A stretch of 64,000 nt of DNA, taken from assembly GCA_029309925.1 (NCBI GenBank), contig JARKND010000004.1, forward strand, positions 248,001 through 312,000. The letters run 5' to 3'. Numbering within the stretch: position 1 is the first letter of the stretch; the number at the start of each line of letters is the position of its first letter. This document shows positions 44,145 through 53,219 of this stretch, piece after piece. The stretch comes from Fulvivirgaceae bacterium JP3-4. GTDB lineage: Bacteria; Bacteroidota; Bacteroidia; Cytophagales; Cyclobacteriaceae. The notes beneath the pieces are model-generated. The model ran no database searches. It was not told the origin of the DNA and saw nothing but the letters and a program-made list of their open reading frames with translations. Both the position numbers and the translations under genes were made by a program.

Positions 44145-45182
44145 ATGGATAACAACGCTCCTACCCCACTTCAGAAAACGCTTGGCTGGATCGGTGCAGG
44201 CCTTGGTGTGCTGATGGTTGCCAATGCGGTGTACAGCGAACTCAATAAATTCAGAACAGCAGGCAAAGTTGTACTGATCACTGGCGGATCCCGTGGCCTT
44301 GGACTTGTTCTTGCCAGGGAGTTCGCTGCGCGCGGTGCGAAGCTTGCGCTCTGTGCACGATCAGCAGATGCCCTCGAGATAGCGCGGCAGGAACTGGAAC
44401 GGAACGGTGCTGAAGTGATTACGCGGCCGGCAGATCTCACCAACCAGCACGAAGTGAAAGCTGTTATCGATGACGTTGTGCGCCACTACGGAACAATAGA
44501 TGTATTGGTCAACAATGCCGGAATTATCCAGGTCGGGCCAGTGGAAAACATGGAAATTGCCGACTACGAAGAAGCGATGAAGATCAACTTCTGGGCACCG
44601 CTTTACGCGATCCATGCATCGCTTCCTTACTTTAAATCGCAGGGAGAAGGGCGTATCGTTAACATCACTTCAATCGGAGGAAAGATTGCCGTTCCGCATC
44701 TTACACCTTACAGCGCAAGCAAGTTTGCCGCAGTAGGTTTGTCTGAAGGGCTCAATGCAGAACTGAAGCGCAGCAATATCAAAGTCACCACAGTTGTTCC
44801 AAATCTGATGCGCACCGGAAGCCCACGAAATATTGATGTGAAAGGCGATCATGAAAAAGAATATGCATGGTTCAAGATTACCGGTTCGTCTCCCTTGATC
44901 TCCCAGGATGCCGAAACCGCAGCAAAGCACATCGTCAATGCCATGGAGCATGGCGAAAATGAAGCGATCCTCTCCCTCTCTGGAAAACTAGCCTCGATTG
45001 TTAAGGGTTTTGCACCCGGATGGGTAGGAACCGTGATGGCGCTCACCAACTCATTCTTGCCAAAACCTACGGTAAGCAACGAAACGAAAAAAGGCTACGA
45101 AGCAGAGTCGCCCATGTCGCGTGGCAGAGTTGCGAGCTACTCTGACAGGGCCGCGGTGAAGAACAATGAGGTGGGGAAATAA
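44145..45182 (+). CDS. SDR family oxidoreductase with N-terminal membrane segment
   Basis: 345 aa. Residues 13-30 (LGWIGAGLGVLMVANAVY) form a likely membrane anchor. The classical short-chain dehydrogenase fold follows, with NAD(P) motif TGGSRGLGL, the NNAG motif in LVNNAGII, Ser in NITSIGG and catalytic YSASK. The C-terminal 80 residues are an extension not needed for the fold. Substrate unknown; a reductase acting on lipids or sterol-like substrates is typical for membrane SDRs. Monocistronic, with a repeat element immediately after. Confidence 0.88.
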   Translation: MDNNAPTPLQKTLGWIGAGLGVLMVANAVYSELNKFRTAGKVVLITGGSRGLGLVLAREFAARGAKLALCARSADALEIARQELERNGAEVITRPADLTNQHEVKAVIDDVVRHYGTIDVLVNNAGIIQVGPVENMEIADYEEAMKINFWAPLYAIHASLPYFKSQGEGRIVNITSIGGKIAVPHLTPYSASKFAAVGLSEGLNAELKRSNIKVTTVVPNLMRTGSPRNIDVKGDHEKEYAWFKITGSSPLISQDAETAAKHIVNAMEHGENEAILSLSGKLASIVKGFAPGWVGTVMALTNSFLPKPTVSNETKKGYEAESPMSRGRVASYSDRAAVKNNEVGK

Positions 45183-45190
45183 TCTGAAAG

Positions 45191-45293
45191 AGCCAAGATC
45201 CAAGAGCCAATATCCAAATTCCAAGATCCAAAAACCAAATTCCAAAAACCAAAGGGCATAAGCATTGGAATTGGAATTTGGACCTTGGTTTTT
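45191..45293. repeat. CCAAATTCCAAGATCC iterated inverted repeat
   Basis: The left arm (45191-45254) iterates GATCC, CCAAATTCC, AAGATCC, AAAAACC. The right arm (45262-45293) iterates the inverse words ATTGGAATTGGAATTTGG and ACCTTGG. A short 7-nt centre makes this the tightest of the iterated elements, a near-continuous hairpin. It lies between the SDR and ABC permease genes. Confidence 0.7.
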
Positions 45294-45340
45294 ATTCCCG
45301 GGCGTTGTAACATTTGCGGCTCCGCAATCGTCACCCTGCT

Positions 45341-46561
45341 ATGTTCAAGAAGGTCACTGCCTCTTTCATCCTGGCTTTACACAACATCAGGTCCAATTTC
45401 TTTCACACGATTCTTTCCCTGCTTGGAATTGTTATCGGTGTCGCATCGCTTGTTGCAATCCTTTCACTTATCGATGGTATGGAGCAATATGCGCGCGACC
45501 AGATCACGAAGACTACTTCCCTGAATTCTATCATGATCGCGACCAATTCCAGCCGGAATATCAATGGTGTTACCGTGCGCAAGGATACGGTCACATTTTT
45601 GACGCATCAGGATTTCAAGCAATTGCGAAGCTCAATTACAGCACCTGCGTCCGGAATGCTGTGGCAACTGAAAGGCCAGGAGATGCTCCTGAAGGAAGAC
45701 AACATGAAAACAGCCTCAAACACTACTGGTCTTTCCGACTTCGATACGACATTCCACCTTGTGCATGGGCGCATTTTGTCGCAGCATGATGTCGAGACAG
45801 GCTCAAAGGTCGCGATGGTCACTGAAGAATTGGGAAAAGTGCTTGCCGGGAAAAATGACTTAAAGAGCGTCCTCGGAAAAACTGTTGTATTCGGAGGCCG
45901 CGAATTGCAGATTGTTGGTGTGACAAAAAACCGCAAGGCTCAACGGCCTGAACTTTTTTATCCTATCACCCTGATCACTTATGAAGAATTGAAAGCACAG
46001 CCTCCTCACAGCAGGTTTGAAGCCGCCAATGTCACCGATGTACAAAAGATCCGCGATGAAATTCAAACCTGGCTTAATAAAAAGTTTGGTGAAAAGAACG
46101 ACTTCATCGTGACGACCAATGAATTCCGCGTGGAGCAGGCCGCGAAGGGCTTCAAGCTGTTCCGCATCATCATGGGACTGATTGTTGGTATTTCAGTTCT
46201 GGTCGGAGGCATCGGTGTGATGAACGTATTGCTGATCTCGGTAACGGAGCGCACCGCAGAGATCGGAGTACGCAAGGCGGTTGGTGCCAATAAGCGGGAC
46301 ATTATCCTGCAGTTTCTCTCAGAGTCGATAACGATTTCATTGTTTGGCAGCTTTGTGGGCCTGGTGATCGGTATTACCGGAACGATGATCATCATTCCGA
46401 TTGTCAAGTCATTGACTGGTGTTCCATTCCAGGCTGCATACACACTGAATACCCTCGCAGTGATCTCGGTACTGGCTGTAGTGATTGGCATCGTGTTCGG
46501 CACTTACCCGGCTATGCGTGCAGCAAAACTGGATCCGGTTGAGGCAATACGGAGGGAGTAA
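45341..46561 (+). CDS. ABC transporter permease, MacB/FtsX type
   Basis: 406 aa from MFKKVTASF (45341). One N-terminal membrane helix (ILSLLGIVIGVASLVAILSL), then about 230 extracytoplasmic residues (MacB-PCD domain), then three membrane helices with ISVTERTAEIGVRKAVGANK between the first two, the standard MacB/LolC permease plan. It probably exports or senses a substrate via mechanotransmission with an ATPase encoded elsewhere, because no ATPase gene is adjacent. An in-frame ATG at 45314 would add 9 residues and is not preferred. Confidence 0.9.
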   Translation: MFKKVTASFILALHNIRSNFFHTILSLLGIVIGVASLVAILSLIDGMEQYARDQITKTTSLNSIMIATNSSRNINGVTVRKDTVTFLTHQDFKQLRSSITAPASGMLWQLKGQEMLLKEDNMKTASNTTGLSDFDTTFHLVHGRILSQHDVETGSKVAMVTEELGKVLAGKNDLKSVLGKTVVFGGRELQIVGVTKNRKAQRPELFYPITLITYEELKAQPPHSRFEAANVTDVQKIRDEIQTWLNKKFGEKNDFIVTTNEFRVEQAAKGFKLFRIIMGLIVGISVLVGGIGVMNVLLISVTERTAEIGVRKAVGANKRDIILQFLSESITISLFGSFVGLVIGITGTMIIIPIVKSLTGVPFQAAYTLNTLAVISVLAVVIGIVFGTYPAMRAAKLDPVEAIRRE

Positions 46562-46570
46562 GTACGGTGG

Positions 46571-46700
46571 TACGTTGATTCGTTAATACGTTAATACGTT
46601 GATGCGTTGACGCGTTGATACTTTGATATTTGAGTTTTAGATAATCAACTAATCAACTAATCAACTAATCAACCAATCAACCAATCAACTAATCAACGTT
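46571..46700. repeat. Large GTTAATACG/AATCAACTA iterated inverted repeat
   Basis: The best example of the family. The left arm (46571-46624) holds six or more degenerate words GTTAATAC, GTTGATGC, GTTGACGC, GTTGATAC. The right arm (46642-46700) iterates AATCAACT about seven times. The arms are about 55 bp each and separated by about 17 bp. It lies between the ABC permease and the aspartoacylase-like gene, which are convergent. Confidence 0.85.
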
Positions 46701-47671
46701 TATTCCAGATTATTCTCAAGCCTGCAAAGATTGTCCATACCAAGGTGCATGAGTGCGTCTCCGGCATTGATCACAGGACTATTGTTCATTCCGATGACAT
46801 AGGCAGTTTCGTGTGACCTCACCTGTTCTTTAAATTCCCCGAAAGGGTCAGTGATGGTACCAACGTGATCTCCTTTGTGCACAAGTTGTCCTGCTGCAAC
46901 TGCTGGTTGAAAAAGCCCGGCATGTTTAGCACGAATCCACGAAGTGGTCCAGATGGTTTTGGTTGGCTCTTTTGGTTCGGGGGCGGAATCGATCATTCCA
47001 AGATGCTTCATGATACGCAACGTACCCGCTACGCCCTCTTCGATTGCGGCATTGTCGAACCGGAGTGATTCACCACCTTCGTACACAATGATACTTTTTC
47101 CCCTGCGGGCAGCTTCGCGCCTCAGGGAATTGGGGCGAAACGGTGCATCTATAGTAAAGGGAGCATGAAATGCATTGGCGAGTTCCACATTTACTGCTTC
47201 TCTCAGCACTGCCCGCACCTGTGGAAAATTCGTACGCATCGCACCACCCGTGTGAAAATCAATTCCGATATCGATAAACGGGATAACGTCATGCATGAGA
47301 TGATAGGCAACGCGGCTCGCGAGAGAGCCACTTTTCGACCCCGGGAACGAACGGTTGACGTCCTTACCATCCGGCACATCGCGTGAAAAGTTCAGGAACC
47401 CATACACATTGATGATAGGCATACAGACAACCGTTCCGCGCTGGACCTGGTGGAGGCCTCGGTCGAGAATTCTGCGGACAATCTCCATCCCATTGATCTC
47501 ATCACCGTGCATACCTGCAATTAACGCAAGCACCGGCCCATCTTCTGGCGAGCGCGATACATAGATTGGTGTGTCGATTTGCGTGTGAGACGGAAGTCGG
47601 GCAATGTTGATGTTTATCTCTCTAAACTCTCCGGGTTGAATCTCCTGTCCTGCAATGGTTACTTGTCTCAA
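46700..47671 (-). CDS. Succinylglutamate desuccinylase/aspartoacylase family protein
   Basis: 323-aa zinc carboxypeptidase-like (M14 AstE/ASPA) hydrolase. Zn ligands are His54 and Glu57 in GMHGDEINGMEI, and the third is in DFHTGG. Conserved RSFPGSK and a C-terminal barrel-sandwich domain (GLFQPAVAAGQLVHKGD, VGTITDPFG) complete the family plan. It releases acyl groups from amino acids or peptides. Neighbouring rimK and rimB suggest it acts on amino-acid tails added by RimK, but this is inferred. It is separated from rimK by 226 bp containing an iterated repeat. Confidence 0.9.
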   Translation of the reverse strand: MRQVTIAGQEIQPGEFREININIARLPSHTQIDTPIYVSRSPEDGPVLALIAGMHGDEINGMEIVRRILDRGLHQVQRGTVVCMPIINVYGFLNFSRDVPDGKDVNRSFPGSKSGSLASRVAYHLMHDVIPFIDIGIDFHTGGAMRTNFPQVRAVLREAVNVELANAFHAPFTIDAPFRPNSLRREAARRGKSIIVYEGGESLRFDNAAIEEGVAGTLRIMKHLGMIDSAPEPKEPTKTIWTTSWIRAKHAGLFQPAVAAGQLVHKGDHVGTITDPFGEFKEQVRSHETAYVIGMNNSPVINAGDALMHLGMDNLCRLENNLE

Positions 47672-47711
47672 GGCAACGTTGGTAATGGGTTTGCCTGCTA
47701 AGTTAGGGAAA

Positions 47712-47894
47712 AGGTTGATACGTTGATTAGTTCATACGTTGATACGTTTTGCGACTCAACGTATTTCGCCATGATCTGTATTGGTTAGTTGATCCGTTAA
47801 TGCGTGACGGAAGGCGAAGCGCTACCAGGGTTCTCAGCAGCGATATTTGCTCGATCTTCAACGAATCAACGGATAAACGAATCAACGATCAACG
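47712..47894. repeat. GTTGATACG-word inverted repeat, split left arm
   Basis: The left arm occurs in two pieces, 47712-47750 (GTTGATACGTTGATTAG) and 47783-47805 (GGTTAGTTGATCCGTTAATG). The right arm (47857-47894) has the inverse words AACGAATCAACGG, ATAAACG, AATCAACG. It lies between the aspartoacylase-like gene and rimK. Confidence 0.7.
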
Positions 47895-47897
47895 TCC

Positions 47898-48806
47898 CTA
47901 CGCATTGATCTTGTCCTTCTGGATTTTCTTCTTGGAGGCGTGCTTCTCAATAAACTGATAGATCTTTCCGGCAATGTCAACTTTGGTTGCGCCTTCAATT
48001 CCTTCGAGACCTGGTGATGAATTCACTTCAAGGATGAGGGGTCCGCGATTCGATGGAAGCATGTCAACACCTGCCACACCAAGACCCATCTTTTTAGCGG
48101 CTGTAATCGCTGCATGCTTTTCCTGTTTGGTCAGCTTTACAACCTTGGCAGTTCCTCCACGGTGAAGATTAGATCGAAACTCGCCTTCCTTCGCCTGGCG
48201 CTTCATCGCCCCTACAACTTCTCCATTAACAACAAATGCGCGGATATCCGATCCTCTTGCTTCCTTGATGAATTCCTGGACAATGATCCGGGCGTGCAAA
48301 CCATGAAATGCCTCGATTACAGACTGCGCAGCCTTCTTGTTTTCGGCAAGCACAACACCAAGGCCTTGCGTTCCTTCCAGGAGCTTGATCACCACGGGCG
48401 CACCACCTACAGCTTCCACGATGCCTTCCGTTTCGCGAGAGTAATCCATGAAAATTGTTTTCGGAAGGCCGAGACCCGCACGTGACAGGATCTGCAAGCT
48501 TCTCAACTTGTCGCGCGACCGGATCAAAGCCTGTGATTCTACGGCAGTAAAAACCTTCATCATTTCAAATTGCCGTACCACCGCAGCTCCATAAAATGTA
48601 ACAGAAGCTCCGATACGGGGAATGACCGCATCAAAGTAGTCGAGCCTTCTCCCCTGATATAACACCATTGGATTTTTCTTTTCGATAAACAAGACACACT
48701 TCATGTGGTCAATGATCTCCACGCGATGTCCACGCGCTTCCCCGGCTTGTTTCAATCGTTTGGTAGAATATAGGCGTGCATCACGCGAAAGAATGGCAAT
48801 GTTCAT
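47898..48806 (-). CDS. rimK: RimK-type ATP-grasp glutamate ligase
   Basis: 302-aa ATP-grasp ligase related to RimK, which adds glutamate residues to the C-terminus of ribosomal protein S6 or to other acceptors. Visible motifs are [20 protein letters not shown] (pre-ATP-grasp), [13 protein letters not shown] (phosphate-binding loop), [18 protein letters not shown] and the metal site [17 protein letters not shown]. Acceptor unknown. The upstream gene (RimB-like protease) ends 24 bp before its start, forming a likely two-gene unit. Target may be S6 or a small peptide. Confidence 0.92.
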   Translation of the reverse strand: MNIAILSRDARLYSTKRLKQAGEARGHRVEIIDHMKCVLFIEKKNPMVLYQGRRLDYFDAVIPRIGASVTFYGAAVVRQFEMMKVFTAVESQALIRSRDKLRSLQILSRAGLGLPKTIFMDYSRETEGIVEAVGGAPVVIKLLEGTQGLGVVLAENKKAAQSVIEAFHGLHARIIVQEFIKEARGSDIRAFVVNGEVVGAMKRQAKEGEFRSNLHRGGTAKVVKLTKQEKHAAITAAKKMGLGVAGVDMLPSNRGPLILEVNSSPGLEGIEGATKVDIAGKIYQFIEKHASKKKIQKDKINA

Positions 48807-48830
48807 AATCCTGGTGTTGATCGCTGGCTC

Positions 48831-49298
48831 CTAGCGGGTTCTCCGCTTGCTGGCACGGTGGAGCCTTACCTTTTCCTTGTAAGATAGATTTTTTTTCTTG
48901 ACGTCTATCAGGAACCTATCCCTTAAAATTTTGCGCCCGATCAGCACGGGAAATTTAAGCGATCCGCGGTTACTCAGTGAAAATGCAGCTGTGATATTTT
49001 CGTTAAATATGCGAATGGTAGTGATGATCACGTAGCGCCTTTCTACTTCGCCAAACGAATTTTTTATATCGCGTTCTTCGAAATCTTTGAACACGAATTT
49101 CATCCCTGTAAACTCCGGGTGTTCTTCATCGAGCAAAATGAATTCGAGTTGCCCGTTAACAACTCGGGACATGTGACAATGGAGACTGCAGGTATACGCT
49201 CCGGTATCGATTTTAGCATGAATATTCGATAAGCCTAACTCAGGCAAGTCTACCCGATCATATCTGCCAAGCACATGCATTGCACCTTTTTTGTACAA
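48831..49298 (-). CDS. RimB-like retropepsin (ATP-dependent zinc protease family)
   Basis: 155-aa aspartyl-protease-fold protein. The catalytic-type motif AKIDTGAYTCSLHC and the later FPVLIGRKILRDRFLIDV match the RimB/DUF785 family. In Pseudomonas the RimB protease trims poly-glutamate tails made by RimK; the same pairing here supports that role. A basic C-terminal tail (EKVRLHRASKRRTR) could bind RNA or ribosomes. The alternative start MHVLGRYDRV at 49280 is also possible. Confidence 0.88.
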   Translation of the reverse strand: MYKKGAMHVLGRYDRVDLPELGLSNIHAKIDTGAYTCSLHCHMSRVVNGQLEFILLDEEHPEFTGMKFVFKDFEERDIKNSFGEVERRYVIITTIRIFNENITAAFSLSNRGSLKFPVLIGRKILRDRFLIDVKKKNLSYKEKVRLHRASKRRTR

Positions 49299-49308
49299 TA
49301 TGCAGAAA

Positions 49309-49334
49309 ATAAAAAAGTCCTGTTGCCAGGACTT
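49309..49334 (-). terminator. Terminator of the DUF2911 gene
   Basis: Perfect 8-bp stem AAGTCCTG/CAGGACTT with a 4-nt loop. On the minus strand it is followed by TTTT and A/T-rich sequence. It separates DUF2911 from the rimB-rimK unit. Confidence 0.75.
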
Positions 49335-49355
49335 AAATTTTTCTTGTTCAGACTT

Positions 49356-49865
49356 CTATTTCGCTTTCACGTTGAATGACACCTGATAGTTCTCCCATGC
49401 CAGGGTAACCTTGTTCTTATCGGTTGAGATAGTGAACGTTTCTACAAACGACTTGGGCTTCTCTACTTTGGCCGTCACACGAAGGACGTCTTTGCTTTTG
49501 TCATAATCGTAATGTCCCCACTGGGTGTGAACGGAGTTAAAAATGATTGTCCACTCGTCTTTATTAGGGATGGTGAAGAGGCTGTACTTTCCGGCTGGCA
49601 AATCTTTGCCCTCGATCTTCACATCCTTGTCAAAGGTGATGGTAGTGGCGGCATTTGCACCCGTTCTCCATACCTGGCCGAAAGGTTCTTTTCCGCCAAT
49701 CATTGTACGGCCGCGAGCCGAAGGTCTGCAATAAACAATCGTGGTTTCCACACCATCGATTTTTGCACTCACGGTTTCGAGCGGGCTCAGCGGCTTCTCC
49801 TGGGCGAGGGTTGCGATACTGCAAAAACTCAGCAATAGGAAGAGGGTAAATTTTAGAGGTTTCAT
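49356..49865 (-). CDS. DUF2911 periplasmic protein
   Basis: 169 aa from MKPLKFTLFLL (49865), with a signal peptide ending near TLAQ. An in-frame ATG at 49922 would add 19 residues and is not used. Mature domain is DUF2911, with CRPSARGRTMIGGKEPFGQVWRTGANAATTI-like core parts, of which GQVWRTGANAATTI is the most diagnostic. The family is beta-rich, widespread in Bacteroidota, and of unknown function. Its terminator follows directly after the stop. Confidence 0.85.
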   Translation of the reverse strand: MKPLKFTLFLLLSFCSIATLAQEKPLSPLETVSAKIDGVETTIVYCRPSARGRTMIGGKEPFGQVWRTGANAATTITFDKDVKIEGKDLPAGKYSLFTIPNKDEWTIIFNSVHTQWGHYDYDKSKDVLRVTAKVEKPKSFVETFTISTDKNKVTLAWENYQVSFNVKAK

Positions 49866-49954
49866 CTGTTTTGAATATTCAATTGATACGGATTCGTTTA
49901 TAATCGTTTCGGCTATTTGCAATGGACACGTCCCGAAGTCAAATGGAAGTTATA

Positions 49955-49985
49955 TAAAAAAGCCCTCCGAAAAAATCGAAGGGCT
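49955..49985 (-). terminator. Hairpin with minus-strand T-run upstream of DUF2911
   Basis: 10-bp imperfect stem AGCCCTCCGA/TCGAAGGGCT (one mismatch) around five A, followed on the minus strand by six T. It is 93 bp beyond the ffh stop and terminates that gene. Confidence 0.75.
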
Positions 49986-50077
49986 CTATCTGAATAAACG
50001 AAATACCTGTAAACTATTTTATTAACGAAATTTCGAATCGAAAGGTTTGTAGAAATTAGAATTTTCTTTGCCAAAAT

Positions 50078-51409
50078 TTATTTTCCAAATGGATTCAGGC
50101 TTGAAAGTGCTCTTTTGCCGCCCCCCATCTTATTCATGGTTTTCATCAGCTTCCGCATGTCGCTGAATTGTTTAAGCAAATTATTCACTTCCTGCACAGT
50201 TCTTCCGCTTCCTTTCGAAATGCGATTTTTCCTGCTGCCATTTATTATTTCCGGATTCTCACGCTCCTCCATGGTCATAGAGCGAATAATCGCCTCGATC
50301 GGCTTGAATGAATTATCATCGATATCAACACCCTTCATGGCTTTGCCCATTCCGGGAATCATGCCCAATAAATCTTTCATATTTCCCATTTTCTTCACCT
50401 GCTGGAGCTGCTGAAGAAAATCGTTGAAGTCGAATTGGTTTTTGCGAATCTTTTTGCTGAGGCGTTTGGCTTCATCCTCGTCATACGCCATCTGGGCCTT
50501 CTCAACCAGGGAGATTACGTCACCCATGCCGAGAATCCTGCTCGCCATACGATCGGGATAGAAACGATCCAGCGCTTCCATTTTCTCACCCGTGCTGATG
50601 AACTTGATCGGTTTTTCAACAACCCTGCGAATCGAAAGTGCGGCACCACCACGCGAATCGCCATCAAGCTTCGTAAGCACAACACCATTGAAATCGAGGC
50701 GGTCGTTGAAGGCTTTCGCAGTATTCACCGCATCCTGACCCGTCATGGAATCGACAACGAACAAAGTCTCTGCAGGTTTAAGGGCTTCCTTCAAACGTGC
50801 AATCTCATTCATCATCTCCTCGTCTACGGCAAGACGACCAGCAGTATCTACGATCACCACGCGGTGATTATTTTTCTTAGCATACTCGATAGCCGCCTTC
50901 GCAATTTTCACTGCATCTTTGTTTTCAGGTTCGGCATACACCTCAACACCCACCTGCTCACCAAGTACCTTGAGCTGGTCGATTGCGGCCGGGCGATAGA
51001 TATCACAGGCTACCAGCAAAACCTGACGTCCCTGCTTCTTCAGATAATTCGCAAGCTTTCCGGAGAAAGTTGTTTTACCCGAACCTTGCAAACCGGCAAT
51101 AAGAATGATCGCGGGACTTCCTTCAATGCGAATGTCCTCGCTTGTTCCTCCCATCAGTTCCGTCAACTCATCGTTGGTAATCTTGATCAGGAGTTGCCCC
51201 GGGGAAATTGCGGTAAGTACATCCTGGCCGAGCGCTTTCTGCCTGATCTCATCCGTGACTTCCTTCGCAACTTTGAAGTTAACGTCCGCATCGATCAGGG
51301 CCTTGCGGATTTCTTTCACCGTAGAGGCTACGTTGATTTCCGTGATGCTTCCCTGACCCTTGAGGGTTTGAAATGCTTTTTCGAGCTTAAAACTTAAATT
51401 ATCAAACAT
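50078..51409 (-). CDS. ffh: Signal recognition particle protein Ffh
   Basis: 443-aa GTPase that binds 4.5S RNA and signal sequences for co-translational targeting. The NG domain carries GLQGSGKTTFSGKLA, DTAGRLA and TKLDGDSRGGAALSI. The C-terminal M domain is methionine-rich (MGNMKDLLGMIPGMGKAM) with the RNA-binding helix SRKNRISKGSGRTVQEVN. Full length and monocistronic, followed by a terminator. Confidence 0.97.
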   Translation of the reverse strand: MFDNLSFKLEKAFQTLKGQGSITEINVASTVKEIRKALIDADVNFKVAKEVTDEIRQKALGQDVLTAISPGQLLIKITNDELTELMGGTSEDIRIEGSPAIILIAGLQGSGKTTFSGKLANYLKKQGRQVLLVACDIYRPAAIDQLKVLGEQVGVEVYAEPENKDAVKIAKAAIEYAKKNNHRVVIVDTAGRLAVDEEMMNEIARLKEALKPAETLFVVDSMTGQDAVNTAKAFNDRLDFNGVVLTKLDGDSRGGAALSIRRVVEKPIKFISTGEKMEALDRFYPDRMASRILGMGDVISLVEKAQMAYDEDEAKRLSKKIRKNQFDFNDFLQQLQQVKKMGNMKDLLGMIPGMGKAMKGVDIDDNSFKPIEAIIRSMTMEERENPEIINGSRKNRISKGSGRTVQEVNNLLKQFSDMRKLMKTMNKMGGGKRALSSLNPFGK

Positions 51410-51465
51410 GGTACCCGTTCGTTATCTGATTCTACTGCAATGGAGGCGCAAATTTAACCTAATTT

Positions 51466-52656
51466 TTAAAGCCTGAAAGCGATAAAAGGAAACACCTCAC
51501 CAGCTTTAAAATCGGTTTTTTCAAGGGGTAGTTCCAGGAACCCATCTATTTTCTTAAGGTTGGCAAAATCACCTGATCCTCCACCCTGCTGTGGAAACGC
51601 CATGAGCCGGCCGCCTTCGTTTTTCACCGACACCTGCAGAAAATACGTTAGTGGTGGCGGAAAGGAAAAATCGCTTGCCAGCACTGCAAATGCCTGGGGA
51701 ACTTCATTAAACAGACTCCTGCTGACCCACGGCAAAATATACCGGTGAAAGCACATAAACGTTGACACCGGATTGCCCGGAAGCGCAAACACATGCTTGT
51801 CGCCCTTCACCCCAAACCAAAACGGTTTGCCCGGGCGCTGACTGACCTCATGAAATATTTTTTTCACACCTAACTCCTCCAACACAGCCGGAATGAAGTC
51901 GTACTTACCTTTCGACACGCCACCTGAAAGAATCAGTACATCGTTTTCCTCCAGCAATGTTGACAATGAACGGGTCAGCGAATCTTTGTCATCGCTGATA
52001 TGATGCTGGTGTGCATTCCATCCGATATGACGCATGGCGGCCTGAAGCGCATAGGTATTTGATCGTCTGATCTGATGGGCCTCGGGTTGTGACGTTATCG
52101 AAACCAGTTCATCTCCGCTTCCAATCACTGCAGCCCTGGGAAAGTCAAACACACTGACCTCGCTTTTCCCAACGGATGCAAGCAGCGCAATTTCCGCAGC
52201 AGAAAGTCTGATGTTTGGCTCGAGCAGGATCTCGTCAAGATGCGCGTCCTGTCCCTGCGAGTGTATGCTCTGACCTCTGACAATCTGCGTTTGTTCGATA
52301 GTGGCCTTTCCATCCTTTATGATCAGGTCTTCATACCGGATAACGGTGTCTGTTCCGATGGGAAGAATAGCGCCTGTCATCACTTCGATGGCGTTACGTT
52401 GATCAGTGAGCTTTGCGCGTGGTTTTCCCGCGGCAGCGGTTGACTCGATATTAAATTCCTTTCTGCCTTGCTGCCACGCATCAAAACGTATGGCGATTCC
52501 ATCCATTGTAACTCGATCGAAGGGCGGAAAGTCGCGATCAGCTTTAACCGGTTCGGCCAAAACCCTCCCCACGGCTTCCTCGATCTTTACCGATATGACT
52601 CGCGGGCGATGAAGGGAATCGAAAATTGCCTGCGTGGCTTGCTGTACACTAATCAT
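51466..52656 (-). CDS. moeA: Molybdopterin molybdotransferase MoeA
   Basis: 396 aa from MISVQQATQ (52656); an in-frame ATG at 52740 adds 28 implausible residues overlapping the divergent moaC. It inserts molybdate into adenylylated molybdopterin. Typical segments are DFPPFDRVTMDGIAIR, MTGAILPIGTDTVI, SGDELV and the MoCF-type ILSGGVSKGKYDF and FALPGNPVS. Divergent from moaC with 60 bp between starts, so they likely share a control region. Confidence 0.94.
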   Translation of the reverse strand: MISVQQATQAIFDSLHRPRVISVKIEEAVGRVLAEPVKADRDFPPFDRVTMDGIAIRFDAWQQGRKEFNIESTAAAGKPRAKLTDQRNAIEVMTGAILPIGTDTVIRYEDLIIKDGKATIEQTQIVRGQSIHSQGQDAHLDEILLEPNIRLSAAEIALLASVGKSEVSVFDFPRAAVIGSGDELVSITSQPEAHQIRRSNTYALQAAMRHIGWNAHQHHISDDKDSLTRSLSTLLEENDVLILSGGVSKGKYDFIPAVLEELGVKKIFHEVSQRPGKPFWFGVKGDKHVFALPGNPVSTFMCFHRYILPWVSRSLFNEVPQAFAVLASDFSFPPPLTYFLQVSVKNEGGRLMAFPQQGGGSGDFANLKKIDGFLELPLEKTDFKAGEVFPFIAFRL

Positions 52657-52716
52657 TTTAAAATAGTATTTTTGATATTGCTTAAGACTGCAGGAAATCG
52701 TTGGGTTAAGATAAGG

Positions 52717-53202
52717 ATGAAAACCACCAAACTTACGCATATCAATACCAAAGGAGAACCTTCGATGGTCGATATTTCGGAAAAGTCGAGTAGCAGGCGC
52801 GTTGCGAGGGCACGGGCGGTTGTGGAAGTGGGTGAAGAAATACTTCAGGCGTTACAGGACCAGGATCTGAAAACGAAAAAAGGTCCAGTTTTTCAAACTG
52901 CTATTATTGCCGGAGTGATGGGGGCGAAAAAAACGTCCGAGCTGATACCACTTTGCCATCCCCTTGGGCTCGATGATTGCCAGATCGAGATCCAGGTGAA
53001 AGGCGGAGCCATCGAGATCATTGCAAGTTGCACAGTTACAGGGAAGACGGGAGTTGAGATGGAGGCGTTGACTGCGGCATCAGTTGCTGCGCTCACGGTA
53101 TATGACATGTGCAAAGCGATGTCGCATACCATTGTAATCAAAGAAATTCGCCTGCTTGAAAAAACTGGCGGGAAAAAAGATTTTATTTACACCCAAAGCT
53201 GA
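52717..53202 (+). CDS. moaC: Cyclic pyranopterin monophosphate synthase MoaC
   Basis: 161 aa from MKTTKLTHIN (52717). Acts with MoaA to make cyclic pyranopterin monophosphate. Catalytic and conserved stretches are ELIPLCHPLGLDDC, KTGVEMEALTAASVAALTVYDMCKAM and the C-terminal GGKKDF. The first 25 residues contain the family MVDISEK motif. Long in-frame extensions into the moeA region are rejected. Confidence 0.95.
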   Translation: MKTTKLTHINTKGEPSMVDISEKSSSRRVARARAVVEVGEEILQALQDQDLKTKKGPVFQTAIIAGVMGAKKTSELIPLCHPLGLDDCQIEIQVKGGAIEIIASCTVTGKTGVEMEALTAASVAALTVYDMCKAMSHTIVIKEIRLLEKTGGKKDFIYTQS

Positions 53203-53219
53203 TAAACGAAAACTCCACC

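Noticed and set aside
46571-46700. CRISPR or simple microsatellite
   Set aside because: Words are degenerate, contiguous and inverted between arms, without unique spacers.
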